Source: Mesaphorura yosii | Taxonomy: Eukaryota > Arthropoda > Collembola > Poduromorpha > Tullbergiidae | Length of the DNA: 64,000 nucleotides | Reading direction: 5' to 3' | NCBI GenBank assembly: GCA_009869945.1 | Contig: WIXG01000232.1 | Span: 61,743-125,742, forward strand | Shown here: positions 24,501 through 39,500 of the stretch, piece after piece | Layout: every line of letters begins with the position of its first letter | Numbering within the stretch: position 1 is the stretch's first letter | The notes under the pieces: generated by a model | Seen by the model: the letters and a program-made list of their open reading frames with translations, nothing else | What the model was told of the DNA's origin: nothing | Databases searched by the model: none | Position numbers and translations under genes: made by a program

Positions 24501-27500
24501 TGAAGGTTAGTTCACACAGGTGAGAAACAAACAAATCATAAACATAATACATGAACTTAGAATCATAAACAAAGTTCAACCGAAATCGAACAAAAGTAGA
24601 AATCCACAATAAAGAAAGGAGTAACATAATTCTTGAAAAATACAAATCTGTCGTCTTCTGGTTGCAGTTGAGCGTAAAGTCCGAATATCAGTAAAATGTG
24701 TTTACTTTGATCCTCTTCTCTTCGTCCCGAATTCATCGAGTATTGTCGACTGACGACGTAGTCGATGAGTCTTTGGTGACGGTCTTTCTGGTGAGGGACG
24801 CGAATTTCTCCGTATCAGTTCGCGTCGAATCTTTTCACTGGAAGTTGGTTCCGAAGGGGACACAGGAAGCTCAACGGGCTCTAAAAATGCATCAAACCCA
24901 TTTATTTATTGCATTGCAATGGTTTGCAGTTAAAGGAAATTGAATGTGCAATTTACCAGGTGAAGTTACCATGTGCTTAATTGCTGCAACTGCCGCGATT
25001 GACCCTCGTCGTGGTTTGTCAACTGATGCTTTTCGCGTGACTTTTCCCTTCATCAAATCGGCGGATGACTCCCGACGCTTTGTGCGTGCACTCACAACTG
25101 AAGAAGTTATTGTCGAATCACGTCTGGCCCACGGTAAGGATCTGTGGAGCAGAAAACAACGATTAATTCATCGATGCATTCTTCCATTTCAAGCATTTCT
25201 TGCAATTAATCCCTTAAGCAATTACCGAGCTAAGTCTGCAAGCGTTTCACGTCTTGAAAGAGATTTGTCATGTTTCTTAAGGCCACCGCCACTTCCCCAC
25301 TCACGCAGGATGTCCGTCAGCTGTGCCAACGAGCTCCTCCTTCGGCGTGTTGTTGGCGGCGAAGTCTCCCGGACCTGAAAATAGTACAACACCAACACAT
25401 CGTTTTGTATACCAAATCAAAGACTCCGAAGTAAAAACTCCGTTTCTTTCTCTGAAGATGGAGCTTCGGTGAAAGCTTGTGAAAACCTGGTTAATGTTCT
25501 AAATTTCAAATGTTCAGAAACGTCGCATAAATTTTCCTGGCTCGTGCTGTTGCCACACATCAAACGTTTATCTCTCTTATCTGGCAAGATTCTAACAGTA
25601 TTACTGCGCTGCATAGGAAGGGTAATCAATATCCTTCAAGGGAAATTGACTTAGAATCGGAACGCAAACTTTCTCCTCCATAATTTAATGGCATTATTCC
25701 GCCCAACAATTTTGATTCGTTCGATTATACTTTCTAAACTAAACTAACGACATAATGCAAAATTAATTTACTACATGTAAAACAAAACTTTAAAGGAACG
25801 AATTTTTTATGCATGACACTTCACGTGCAGCCAGCGAGGACGAGAAGAAAGGAGATCCTTCAAGTAGAAAAGTGTCCACAAGAACTTTGCAATTGTAACA
25901 AATGATTTTCCAGTGGAACGACACTTTGGAAACTTTCTTTTATCTGCGTCGCTCTCATGCGCGAAAACTTTTGCAAAAATGTTCTGCTTCGCGTGAAGCC
26001 AAATTTTGCAATGCTTTTTACATAATCACAACGGCAGAGTAGAAAAGTTTAGACTCTACAATAGAAAGTGTACGAACCTCGGTGGGTGGCGAAATGGTAG
26101 TAATTTGAGCAGCTGAATCACGACGGCCAAGTCTCGCTCGAAGAATCTCCTCTTGTTCTTGCTCCCTGCGTGAAAAATGGAAACAGAAAGGACAATGGTA
26201 TGAAAAATGTAATGCAAAAACTTGCGGAAAGAATTTAAATTAAATGCTGTCAATAGCTAAGCCGCGATTGGCGACTATCGCTTTGAGTTCACACCACACA
26301 GCTCGGACTATTACAGATTCGGTATTTTCTTCGATTTCGTGTAGAATTGAATATGAAATTGTTCAGTTACTTCTTAAGTTTGCTTGTTGAAAATTAAATC
26401 AAGAAGATTTTACCTTCTCTTCTCATTCATTCATTTTTGTCGTCTTTGTGTATTTAATATTGAACCATCAAACGGAGCGTGGAGAGGAACTTGTAACAAA
26501 AATTGCGGCATAAACAGTACACAATCCTTTATTAATATTAATAAATTTTAGGTGCTCTGCTCTTTGCACATGAAAGAACGTAACGAAAACTAGGAACAAA
26601 TTGAATCGCTGCGAAGTGCACAAAGATGTAATTAATTTTCTGCTTCGCAAGCAATAACTTTGTTTGTATGAAACGTAAAAAGTGAGTTGAAGAATACACA
26701 AAAGGCTTCTATACTCGTCATCCTGAAATTTCATCGCGACTCAAGACTACTCACGTCATAACTAATTATGTATGGATCCTACTCTCTCTGCTGTCCTAAA
26801 TTTAGCAATTAGCATTTAGCAGGGTCAACATGTGGTAAAAATACTAATGAAAACGTAGCCCGCTCTGGCAAAGGCCAAAGAAGCTCCAAGCCTTATCTTA
26901 CCTGACAAGTTCATCAAATCCATTTCCACCTTTCCACACTAAGCCGACTTGATGCGAGAGAATTGGCAGGTTACAGACAAAGCAAATGGCTGTCATTGTC
27001 CTGCGAGAGTGGCAGAAAGAGAGTGATTGATTAATGGGCTGTTCGGGAGAGCGGAAAAATCAGTCAGAGTGGAAAAGAGAATTGAAAGTGTGCTGGGAAT
27101 GCAATGGTCATTCACGGCGGACGGTGAACGGCGGTGCCCGGCGAAAGGCGGCGTGACGGCGTGACACGGGACAATTTAATGTATGAATATCTTTCTTACA
27201 AGTACATAATGACAATGACGGACACTGAATTACACGCCTAAACACGTACAGTAAAGAATTGGAAGTAAAGATACACAGAGAAAGAAGTAGAAGAACGAAG
27301 GAGAGATTTGAGTTTTGCGAATTGCATGCGAAATTTGTACGAAGTAGTGCTCAGCCTTAAAAATTGCTCCAGGCGAACACAGAAAGCATTTGTGAACATT
27401 TTCTACATGCAATCATGGCGACTATTTCCACTCTGTCGATATTTGGCCTTGAGAGATGTAGTCTTTCTCTTGCTTTCCAGTTCGCATCCACATCCGTCAC

Positions 27501-30500
27501 CTGTTGTGCTGTTGTCGCCTCGTAAAATATATCTCTGTACCATCAATAAAGTTGGCGCTCCGTGCCAGAACATCTCACTTGACTGACTTGACTACAATAA
27601 TGCAATTCGCAATTCCATTGTTTGTCATTTCGACACTTCATACAATCTTTATCTTCTTGCACGGGATGAATAAAAAGGTGAAATGGGAATCGCTCAGGAA
27701 TAGATTGAAAAGGTTTCTGTAACCTTCACACACATCCAAGCGCTCTGCTTTCCAGGTTCGCGAAATCGAACTATTTCTCTTGACAGGCTCCATCAAGCCG
27801 AACAACTTTCTCTCGCCTTCCTGGAATGCATCCTAGGGAAGGAGATTTAATGCTTTCGGCTTTCACTGATCTGTCTCCAGACAACCACGAACGGATCAAA
27901 CAGAAAACACTTTGGGGAATAACTTCGTAGTAACTGTAGCATGGCATGGCGTGGCGCGCAACAATTTTAACCTTATTGCACTTAACCTAAATACAGCCCA
28001 TCCTTTTATTAAATAAAGCTTCAGCCTTGCAGACGCAGACTCCAGTGCCCTAATCAACAAACCGTGAACCAACCTGTCCACTTAACAAGTCAAAAGTGTC
28101 ATGATATTTTAGAGAAGTTAATGAACAAGAGATCTCAACGCCCACGTTATTAAGTAAACGCAATACTGCAAATTGAGTGTTATTTATGTACTTGTCTTCA
28201 ATAGGAACGCAGTGGCACTGGCACTCGATTACATCAATTACCGGCAGAACCCACGCACTATTTGATTTTTATTTAGCGTGAGCAGTAAATTCGAGCGCGA
28301 ATGTATGGCGTGCCTCGCCAGGGTTCCGGGCCTTCTGAGTGCGAGTCTGCAAGGTGGATAAAGATAAGAGCTTCTTATTCTTACACGCATTACGCTGTAG
28401 TTCATATAATCTGGAAGGATACAGAATCGGCTTGAGTTTGTCGGAGGTGCGTAGGCTCAAGCCAAGCAAACAGCCGAGGAATGGCAAACTAAATTGGGTT
28501 TGGTTTCAAAAACTGTAAAGTCAACATTATTATGCTTGCAGGTAAACGAATATGAATATGGCTTGACTGACTACGTCTGCCTGCCTGCGAAGAAGAAAGA
28601 AAGGAGATTTGTCATACTTCCCTTCCCTGCTCGCTGCTTCCTACATTAAAACAAATGTTGGCCTGGCTTGGCTTTCCAGAGGTTAAACTTTACCTGCTGC
28701 TGCTGGAGGAAATGAAACAGAAAATAATGTTGACGAGGCCAGCGAGCGAGAGAGGATCAGAAACTCTAAAAATTTGAAATGACGTAGGCAGAAACGCAAA
28801 GTCTAAGAAAAGAACCTGAGAAAGTTGGAGAAAGTCACATAATAATAATAATCATAAGCAGCGCGGTGCGGTGGTATTGTGTAGTTTGACAAGATGTAAC
28901 GGCAGATGAAACTCAACTTTGTCCGGCTCCCGACTTGTCTTGCTACTTACAGAAATTCGAGACGACGATTCCGACTTGCGATTGCGAGGCTGGATGACTT
29001 ACTGACTAGGATTTCAGCATTTTTAGGGCTATGCGAAGCGAAAGGGAGAAAGAAAGAAAAGAAGACGAAGACGAATTTTATTCTATAATAATACACGACG
29101 GAAGAGCACACAAATTTGCCATTGTCATTCTTAGTATACTTTACTTTCTCCAACGACCGACCCAACTTGTTCCAATTGTGTATGTAAAATAATTGTATTG
29201 TTATATGGGAAATAAAATTTCTATCAAAATATGTGCGATGCGATCGAAGTCGGCTGAGTTTACGGACGGTTGAGCACGCATAATGCACAGGCCGACAATA
29301 CAAGAATACAATGCAGAAGTCACAAAACTCTGCACCGGCACCGGGCTCGTGTGCGAATAAATTATTATTGAATAAAAAGTTTATGCCCAACAAATTGGAA
29401 TGGGACTTGCAGACTTTCTGTCTGGCCAGGCCAATACTAAAATTAAAGTGGGATCCGAAATAACACAAAAGTGGGTCGGGAAGAGGAGTGGCTCGTAAAA
29501 GTTCGACTCAGTCAGAATTTTCAGCTTTTGTCAACAAGTTGGCGTTCCCAGTCGTGCCCATTCACAAAGATTTGGGCTCGCACGCAGAAATACGATGCCC
29601 ATGACGAATTCGGACAATGTAAATGTAAACTCGCAACCTGGCCAACTCTGGCTGTCTGTCTGACTTGGATTATCACCAAAATAGCCGCAAAGTATTGATT
29701 TTAGGACGGTGAGAGCATAAAAATGCCATAAAACACTTCAGGAACGTAAAATGTGTGCTCGGGTTAATAAAAACAAGACAATGAAGTCAATGCAACGGAG
29801 GAACAGGAGAAAACAGGCTTTATTATGTCCTACGCGGTACGAAAACGAAAATGTGCCTCGCAACGAGATCCGTCTTCTTCTCATGTGGTCCACGCACTCC
29901 AGCCTGGCCCACTAATGGCCTGTTTACTTAAGGAGTTTACGACTTGCAACCGGCCACCAAGTTACAAGTATGCCATAAACAGCAGGCTGGCAACTCGAAC
30001 TCGCAACTCCGTCAACAACTCCATTTCTCAGACGACGCTGGTTTTGACTACGTGAGTTTAATAATGGCACTTTTTGTCAATTTCAGGCAGGCCATTATAT
30101 CATGTGGAACTACAGGTGGTGCAAAAATAAACAGGGCGACGAGAGGAAGGAAGCTAAAAACAAAATTGGATTGCGAAGAGTAAAAAACAAAATTCTCTGA
30201 AGAGCTGCGGGCTGACTTGCCACTTTCGCGCTTGCCTTCGATTTTAACTTCTTCAGAACTGGCGTACAGCGCACAATTTTCTCTTTGATTTTTACACAAT
30301 TCCTCGTATTTAGTAATTTAGTTCCTTGTCATCGACTTTTGAGTGCACTAACGTACAGATATTGTTTGTATTAAAATTGCTGCCATTTGTCAAGATTTGG
30401 AAGAAGATTCAAAAATTCCCCAAGTATTATAAAAATCTCAAGTTATGCCCCAGCACGAAGACCTCTCGCATTTCCCTAATGTATTTACATTGCTAGGCTC

Positions 30501-33500
30501 AGGAACACATCTGCGAGAAAATTCGAGATGAAAGATTAATATTTGGAGCATGTGGAACGCGAATGCGAAAGTCGGCCGACAAGCGGAGCAAAAGAAAGGA
30601 AGGTTTAAAATATCGATCTAGATTATCCCATGATTTTATGCAAAATGCAAAGCTCAAAACTACGCAATAATAAATCGTAATGGCTGCTTTGATGTATTCA
30701 TGCTCGTGTTCGTCAGCTGTTCATAATTGTTCTTTCTTTTCTCCAGTCATGAAATGTGGAACAAGAATTAAGATCAAGCAAAAAAAAACGTGAAGCGTTG
30801 TGTCTGGCGAGCTGATTTGAAGTAACACACGCACGGTAACAGTATGCCGCTTGACGTGCTGATACTGAAAGTGGGTATGAATCCGTGAAATGGAGTTTTA
30901 ATCCCGCTTTGAATTGAATGGGACGTGAAAAGAGATTATGTGAGGTGACGACCAAAAGAGAAAGCATGCCTGCCGTGGAATAAAGGAGAAAACGAGCCGA
31001 GTCGGTGTCACAAAACAAAAAGTGAATGAAAAGCGATGAATTATATTTTCTACGGCATGCATACGTAATATGTGCTACGCCGCGTTTTCACCATTCGCGT
31101 AATGAAACAATGGCCACACGACACAGGCGTCAATGTGAATGGTGAATTTGGCCCACAAGGCAAGCCACAGCACGACGGCACGGGACAAGTGTCTGGCGAA
31201 AATGATGAATGAGCGACTCGCGAATGTGTGTTTTCCATTATAAATATTGTTTGCACACCGCACAGCGCGCAAGCGAAGGAAAGTGTGAAAATCTCTTATC
31301 ACATACGGCAATGAACAAGCCATTTGCCGTAGCCATTCACCCTCACAGCCGCTCAATACAATAATGGAACATGGAAAATATAGCCCGGCAAATGAAGCCG
31401 GAGCAGTGTGCTGCAAATTTCAGAATGCTGTAATAACAAGGGCAAATATCAGCGCATGCTGAGCTGTTCGCTGTTCACTGTGCCAGGAGATTATGAGAAA
31501 ACGAAAAGTGAAAATGTGGGCACCGAAAAGATATGCACGCGCAATGACAATGAAGTATTAAATTTGAAATGATGAATTGTATCGATTCTAATACTAATCT
31601 TCGAGTGGCTGGCGTGGCGTGGCATTGAAACTTTTGGGAAGGCATTTAACAGCGGCGCCGAGACAGCGACAGCAATAATGAAAATGATCACCTGGAGTAT
31701 TGTCACATCAGAGCCAGGCCAGGGCTTTGAGAGTATGAAGACATCATCACTGCTCTTTAATTTGTATAATAGCGGCACAGCGGCGGCTTACACGTCAGAA
31801 GGCAAGACAAGGCGAGGTGTCAAGCGCGACAGACAAAGAGTAATGAATGAAGTCGAGCGTCCGCGTCCCACTTTCATTTCACGGCCAGACCAGGCGAGAC
31901 CATTATTATCTGAATTCTGTGGGCATGATAAATATTTAGATTGTGTGTCCAGCGTCAAGGCATCAAGCTTTAAAATAGACTTCACATCCGGTGAATGCTG
32001 ACGTTTGTGCCATCATTGAAGTCATGCCATTTCAACAATTCAGGCTGTCAGCAAGTGTGGGCAGAGCAAAACACTCTATCACATTTCGAACACGAGTGAA
32101 AGCGATGAAGAGAAAGAGCAAAGCTCAGGGAATTGTGTCTCAATTCAGCCAGCTCAATTCAGAATTCAGGCTGAAAGATGAAACTGTAGAAACAAAAGAT
32201 TAAGGACGGCAACGGCACGCGGCCATTCTCACGCTCACGGCTGGCTGTGAAGCATAAAGTGTGAGTTATACGAGCAAGATTCAACAGGTGTTTGTGCCAC
32301 CGCACCGAGGCCAACTCCAGACAGATTCCAAGTGCAGACAGATGCACGGATGAACGCCTTGTTCCTTAACAAGTGAACAAATCAATTTGCCTTGCCAAGA
32401 TTAAGTCCTACGCACTTCGCATTTCTTTCCCGATCTCCATCGAGTCGCACTTTTACGTCACGTTCCTACGTCTTCCGTCATCTGAATGATGTCAATGAGA
32501 CACTTTTCTCGAAAAACGTGAATGGTAAACAGCAAATTGGAAAATGGCAAAGGCTGTCTGTCATATTTATTGTTATTCATTTATTTTCGAACATCTGGAA
32601 CTGGAAAAATATTAATACTCCATGAATCAGAGAGCGGCTTTAATTTTTCAAAGGATATTTTGCTTGTTATTTGTTATTGTACTATGACATCACGCGTCTC
32701 AGAGTTCAAAGAAAGTGAAATGCAAACTAATAATGTAACGCGATCACGGAATGAGTGTTGATTCCGTGAAAGCACGTGACAAATCTTCCCATTTTCAATC
32801 TCAAAACTTCACATCCGCACTGTGGCACTTTTCATTCTTGCTTTTTGAAAGAGCTCTCTGATATTTTAATATTAATGTTGATGTTTACTCCTAAAAACTT
32901 GCTCAGCAGCAATTTTACTGTACCAAAGCTGAAACTCAAGGCCCACGCATGCCGTACCTCAAAATCAGGTTAATTGCTAATTAAAAGCAGCTTAATTTTG
33001 TATCTGAAATCAATTTCCAATTCAGCAAAATTGAAACGGTCGTAATAAAGCAACGACAGCCAGAAACAACTCAGGCAGCCATTTCATTAGAAAGGAGTTA
33101 AGAATAAAGCTGACGTAATCCTTGCTCGCACACAGCGGCACTAATTAGTTTAAGATACAGAGCTGTAGACACAAATTGATTTTCCTTTGAAGTGTCTTTT
33201 AATTTCTCAATACTTTAGGCTTGAGGCTTGGTTGCCGAGGTTGGTTTTGCACTGCGCTCATAATAAGAAGGAATACTCAGCATTTTCTGCGGATTCAATT
33301 TAATAATCTGTTGTGATTGCGAATTCAAGGCCAAGCCAAGACAGATTTCTGTTTGCTATTTGAATCTCAGGCGGTTGAACTACTTCGCAATCAAGAAAAT
33401 TGTTACATGTGTATTTATCATTTATAATCCCAGCCACCAGCCAGTCTCATCCTCCAATTAACTTTGGTTCTAGCGTGCAGGGATAAACGAATCCAAACAA

Positions 33501-36500
33501 TTTACAAGACTGTAATCATTACGTACGAAATGGCCACAACCACGGCCATGAACAGAGGCAGGCAACGCAAATAGCAATTGTAAATGATCTAAGCTATAGC
33601 TATTACCTCCTGCCTACAAGAGGAAAGACGCTTTTAGTAAATTAGACAGGATAAGACGACGACCGACCAACCGACTATTTATTTTGTGTTACTCGAGCCA
33701 GAGCCGCCAAAGCACAAGAACAAGCACGGGCCGCAGGTTAAGTAAAAGTCCCGAGGAAGGAGATGAAGATAGAAAATTACTTAACGTAATAAGCAGAGAA
33801 ATGGAAGCGGAAGAATTAAGAAGGAACGCACGAGTTCTGGCGTTCTGGGCCACATCATATTTATTGTAGGCTTATTACGGATAATACAGTCTGATGTGGT
33901 CGTGGCTCTGAGAGGCACAGCACGGAGAAAGAGAATCGAGCCAGAGATGAACCAGCAACCAGCTTGTTTGCAATTTCTGTGATTCAGACATTCAGTGACC
34001 GCGTACGCGTTCAGAGAGTACATAAAGCCAGACCAGGCCAGGCCATGTATGGAAAAGACAGCCAGCAACCAGGCAGGAGCAGAGGAGCAGAAGAGAGAAG
34101 AGAAAGGTTGGAAGAGATCAGAAGAAGTAAAGTAAAGCGGAGAAAACACAGACACACGGCACAGGTACAAAGAGACTCGCACCTGTATGACGTCAAAACC
34201 AAATTAATTTTACTCTGCTAATACACTATACATCAAAATACTTTGTGCCTGCCTGCGCTGCTGGCTGTTGTTGTTGGTGCCTGCCTTGCCTTCCACCGTG
34301 CCTCACCGCACCGTACCTTTCCCGGACACAAAAGCCCGTGCGAACAGAGCACAAAGCCCCTTGCCTTGCCTTGCCATACAAAATTGCAATCGCAAGGGCG
34401 ACTGCGACTCCTTTGTTGTGCGTAAGGCGTATTGCTGTCCAAAATTCATTTTCTTTCTCTTCTGCCCAAAAATCGATGTGAGATTTTCTTGAACATCTTT
34501 TTATGCTTTTGCACTTGCATTTTATCTTGTTGGTTGGACTCCATTTAAGTAAGGCCTCAGTCAGGTGAATGGTAAATGGTGAATAGTGAATGTAATATAA
34601 ATTTTTAACGAAAATCTTTCTATGCCATGCTCGAACGGATTGAGTTCCAATTCCCTTCCCATTATGATGCAATCCTTTTCTGTGGCGGAAGGCGTAATCT
34701 TCCTCCACGCTCGCTTTGTGCGCATAACGGATGCGGAGAGCTTCGAGAAATATTTTGATTTCGAGTTGGTTGATTTTGATTTTGGTCGATGCTGATGGAG
34801 TCAGTCGTCTTTGGTCATGCACTCAAGCGTGCGGCCCGCGCCTCGAGAATAAAATCTCGATCTCGATTATTGATCGATAACTGCAACTAAACGAAACTTC
34901 AGCGGAGAAAGAAGATAATCTGACACCGCAAAAAGTTGTCTGCCTTGCTTTGCTTTGCCAGGCGAAGTTGGTTGCGAGTTGCGAGTGTGTTTAAGTTTTG
35001 CAATTTGTGGCTGCTTGTTTTGCTTTGTTGTTGGCACAAAAAGACAAAGGCTGTAATCAATGAATTTTCTCTCAGTCAGCCTTTGTACTTTGTTTCCCTC
35101 AACGCGCGCGCGCGATTGTGCCTCAAAAGCTGCTCAAAACTCCTTTGATGATGCTCCTCGCTCCTCATGTCTCATTTTATGCATTCGCAAATGTGTGCCG
35201 TGCTGAAGAAGAGTCCACAATAGAGCTCGCTCCAAATTAATCCATAATCCGCCGCTCCGCTTTTGTATGCGTGCACGACGTGCAAAGTGCCAAGTGCTTG
35301 CCATTACCATCATTATGATGAATCTGTCGATTGTAATTTAGCTGCTTGCAGCAATATTTCTGAACTGTAATTAGAGTCGGGTCGGGATTAGGTGCAATGA
35401 AGTAGTCGCAGGAAGAACACACCTATCTAAAAGTCTTGAATCCTGTACAACTACAAAAGCCAAAAACTGTAAATGTCGAAATTCTTTGGTTGATAGTCCG
35501 TAATTCAAGTTTCATTGGTACTTGAAGGAATTATCGTGAGAACTTACTCAAGATTCCCACGTGTTCGTAGTTTTACTGTTAAATGTCTGGCGCTTGTAAC
35601 TCGTTGTTGCTTGGCACTATCATTGACAGACAAGAAAGCGTAGCGTAGCGTGGCTTATTCATTCTTCTTCCAGTCTGCTGGAATTTTATGAACGATTGGA
35701 CAGACGCTTCAGTGCAGGGGCGATGCGATACTCGGCCGTCTCAGCAAGTCATGCGTTTTCATTGCGTAACTGCGTTATTGGCTGGGTCTGTACTCATTAA
35801 AATCAAATTTTGACATCGGAATTCTCAAGAAATCAGACCCAGAATGGAACAGAATGAACGATTAATATGACGCAGACGTTCTTGTTTTGTTTACTTTCTC
35901 AATGAACGGATGAATAGACAAAATAAATATGTTGTTTTTTTATTATTATTGGTTACTTCCTCATGTTATTGGTATTTAGTTGGTTCGTAGGCCGTAAAGG
36001 TAGCCATTACAGATTTGTGATGGATGCGATTCTTCATTGAGCATGACTGATTCTCAATCTTTGCTCGTAGCGTAATGCCTCAGTTGAGCGCGTGGCGGGT
36101 TGTGTCCATTTTCATTTTAAATGTAGATGAATGGAGAGATTGCAATGCCCAGCTCGACTTCTTGAAAACCTGAGCAATATTTTGCTTGCACGTAAAACGC
36201 TTCCAGTGTGTGACTGGATTTCTTTCGGCGGTATTTATTTTGTTCCTTACAAGCATTTGTAACTATCGTGGAATCGAGATCTAATTCTTTTCTAAGAAAC
36301 TTGTGTGTCTTTTGCGTGCTGCCGGGAAATACGTAATACGTAAAGACAACAGTCACAGGCTTGTAAACGTAGAAATAATATTTGTTTTCCGCCCCTTGGC
36401 AGAATTTCATTTTGCCTGGCTGCACTGCACCGCAGTCAGTGCCCGTGCCCGTACGTGCCCTGACGAAATGAAGAGCTTTCTGAAGGAGTCTAGTTCTTTC

Positions 36501-39500
36501 TCAAAATGAGAATTTTAATCTAGCCAAGCCTGGCGAACGAATATGGATCTTGTCTCTAGTCTCCAGGTTAATTCAAGGCCTTCCAAGCATTCAATCATTG
36601 ACACGCATGACTACCATTATTTAGACTCAATTCAAAGTAGGGCGAAGCAGAGTTAAGTCGCTCATGTGTGTCTGCTGACGCAATCGTGATCTACGATCCG
36701 CGAACCGCGTCTGCGTTTTCCACAGAAATGGAATGTGGAATCATGGAATCAGAGCACTGGAAAATATGCAGACAAAAACGCAAGCTCAAAACTGGTTCCC
36801 AGTCTGGCAAGTCTCGCTGTTTGCAATGATAGCGAGATTATTTGCACAAAGAATAACATGCATGCACTTGATCTTGTGAAACACGAAACACGAAACACGC
36901 AACAAGATGAGGATTCGGGGCTGCTGTGCTCAGAAAGAGATAAATGAAAGCCGAAAAATTGCGAAAGATGAGACAGGGCGCAGCAGAGAGAGAAGAAGCA
37001 CTTATGAAAATTAGTAGCAGAAGATTAAGAGAGGAAAGAAGAGTGGCGAAAGAGAAAGAAGAGAGAAAGTAATATGAAGGCACTTGTGTGATTCTCACTG
37101 CAAAGAGTAGGAATGAGGATGGCGGGATGTCGTCGTCCCTCCCCTAGAGAGATACCTCGGATTGTATCCCACCGCACCGTATCCACCGCCCTTCGAAAGC
37201 TGAGAGAGGCGACGGGCGCCGAAGCCGATTCCTGAAGGACCAGCAACACCTGCACCGCCCTGCAACGAAACAAGAAAAGGCAATTGCCAATCAGCCGAAA
37301 TGCCAAATGAGCTAATTAACCCTAAACAAAGGCCCGCCTGCATTGAATTACGACGGCTTGAACTATGAACGAATATTCATTATACAGGCGCGACGCTGTC
37401 ATTCATTCACTAAACAACCGGAAGACAAAGGAATTGAAAGCAGTCGGTGCCAATTTAGGTAATTAGTCAACTCGACGGTGGCAGAAGTCGCAGATTCTTA
37501 ATTCTTTGTGATGCTAATCACCAGCGTCAAGCGAGACGAGAAGCAATGAAAGCAATGGACAATCATTTCGTCACCTAAAACGAAACAAAAGCATTGAAAC
37601 CATAAAACGCTAGGTGAGCAGTCTAGAAGACAGGCAGGCACTTTTCCCGTTCGTTCCTGTAATTACATCTTGTAATTTTCCTTGCAACGCATTTGCTAAA
37701 AGCGAGTGCGAGAGTCCATTTGCCTGCTTCCTGCCATAAAAACGCGGTACATGTTAATACAAATTAAATTTTATGTGTAACATTACGCAGAAATATTTTG
37801 TGACAGTCGTGAGCGCCTTTTTACGTCGAAATTATACGGCACGACTAAATGCGAGGCGGCCTTCCATACTTTTTTGCTTTCTCCGGCCCAGCCAGGCCAA
37901 GCCTCAGTCGCTTCCTTCCACATTATTAGCTGGCTTCCGTTCACTTTCTCCTTGTCAATTAAGTTATACTGGCTGCCTGCCTGCCGCTAGCGCGCAGTGA
38001 AGCGTGTCACGTCGTGATTGTCACGACAAAATGTCTGTCAACGTCAACGTCAGTCTAAAAATGCTGGTCTACTGTTTGTCTGACTTGGCTGATTTACCTT
38101 TCACTAACTACTAGCAAGTTGCAAACACTTTCGCCTTCACCAATTATCGACGCACGGCCACAGAAGATGCACGGAAACGGTGTTTTCTGTTGTTCTGTTC
38201 TGTTCAAAGTTGGCGAGTTCACACTTGATATTCGACTGAATCTTCTTCTCTCGCACTCTTTTCACAACTTTTCAGGCTGGGTGCGGTGCGACGAACGTGT
38301 ACGAAGATGAAAACGGAAAAGCTGGAGTGTAGGCTTGACCAACGTACGTAAAATGCGACGGCAGAAGCAGCAGCTCAGCTCACGTACGAGCACGAGTGCA
38401 AGTACTCATCTTTTTACTTACAAATTACATGACAGCGACACCACACCGCACTTACACGACGGCGACACCGTGCCGTGTGAGCCCACCCACACACTCACGT
38501 GGACGTACGTGTCTCTTCTGAATAATAATGCCTACTTTGGGAATAGCTGGACACGGACAAGGACATGGACATATGCTGCTTTAAATTTTCACTGTGATTC
38601 TTATGCGCCCGCGACTAAGAGAAAGCCTGCACGGTCGCTGACTCGCTTGCTTTGGGCAGAGTCGTATTATTAAATAATCTCGACCACGGGACGGGGAACA
38701 AAACACAGCGCTCAATGCTCAGCGTTTCGTGTTTACTCTTTCGAGATTCTTTGTTATCTCTTGAAAAATTCTTTCACTCGACTCGCCTCTCGTCTGACTG
38801 CCCGTCCTCGCACAGCTATTAAAAACAACTAACTACTTTTCTCCTCATTTTTTCCTTTATAAACCAAGAAGGCACTGACGCTTCTGCACAGCTCGAGCAC
38901 ATATTTACAATTTAATACAGCAACAGCAACAGGAGCAATATCAACAGGCCCATGCCAGTACGCGTACATGCACGATACGATATACAAGAAATGAAAAAGT
39001 AAATAGAAATAGAAGGTAAAGTGCTGGCAGCAGCAGGAGAAGTGTACTACGCAAGTAAATTGTGCTCCGGATTTCTTTTTCATGTACTCACTCGCACTCG
39101 TAGATTTTAACAGAGTTGGCGTCGGAGTTAAGTAATGGAGTGCCCAAATCTTATTAGCTCCAGCAAGCGCCAGTGCCAGTACCAGCGCCAGTGTACGAGA
39201 CAGCTAATGTACGGCAAAGCAAGGCAAAGTTAAAAACGCCGTGCCCTGCTTTACTGCCATTGCCACTTTTATCTGTGACTGAACTGCTCACACTCGACTG
39301 CCTGCCAGCGCCAACTCCAATGGCAATGGCTTCTAATGCTCGTGCTAGTACTGGTGCTAATGCACACGAAAATTTTGAGGGGGTTAATGAAATGTCAGCA
39401 AGACACAAGACGCACGACGAAGAAAAGGCAAAGCGCTTCAGGACACGACAGTTTTCTTCCTAGCACATTATTTTAACTTTTGTGTTCCATGTTCAAAAAC

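Noticed and set aside
34226-34822. 198-codon minus-strand open frame within a gprs intron
   Set aside because: Translation shows no family signature and mixes low-complexity segments; likely chance.
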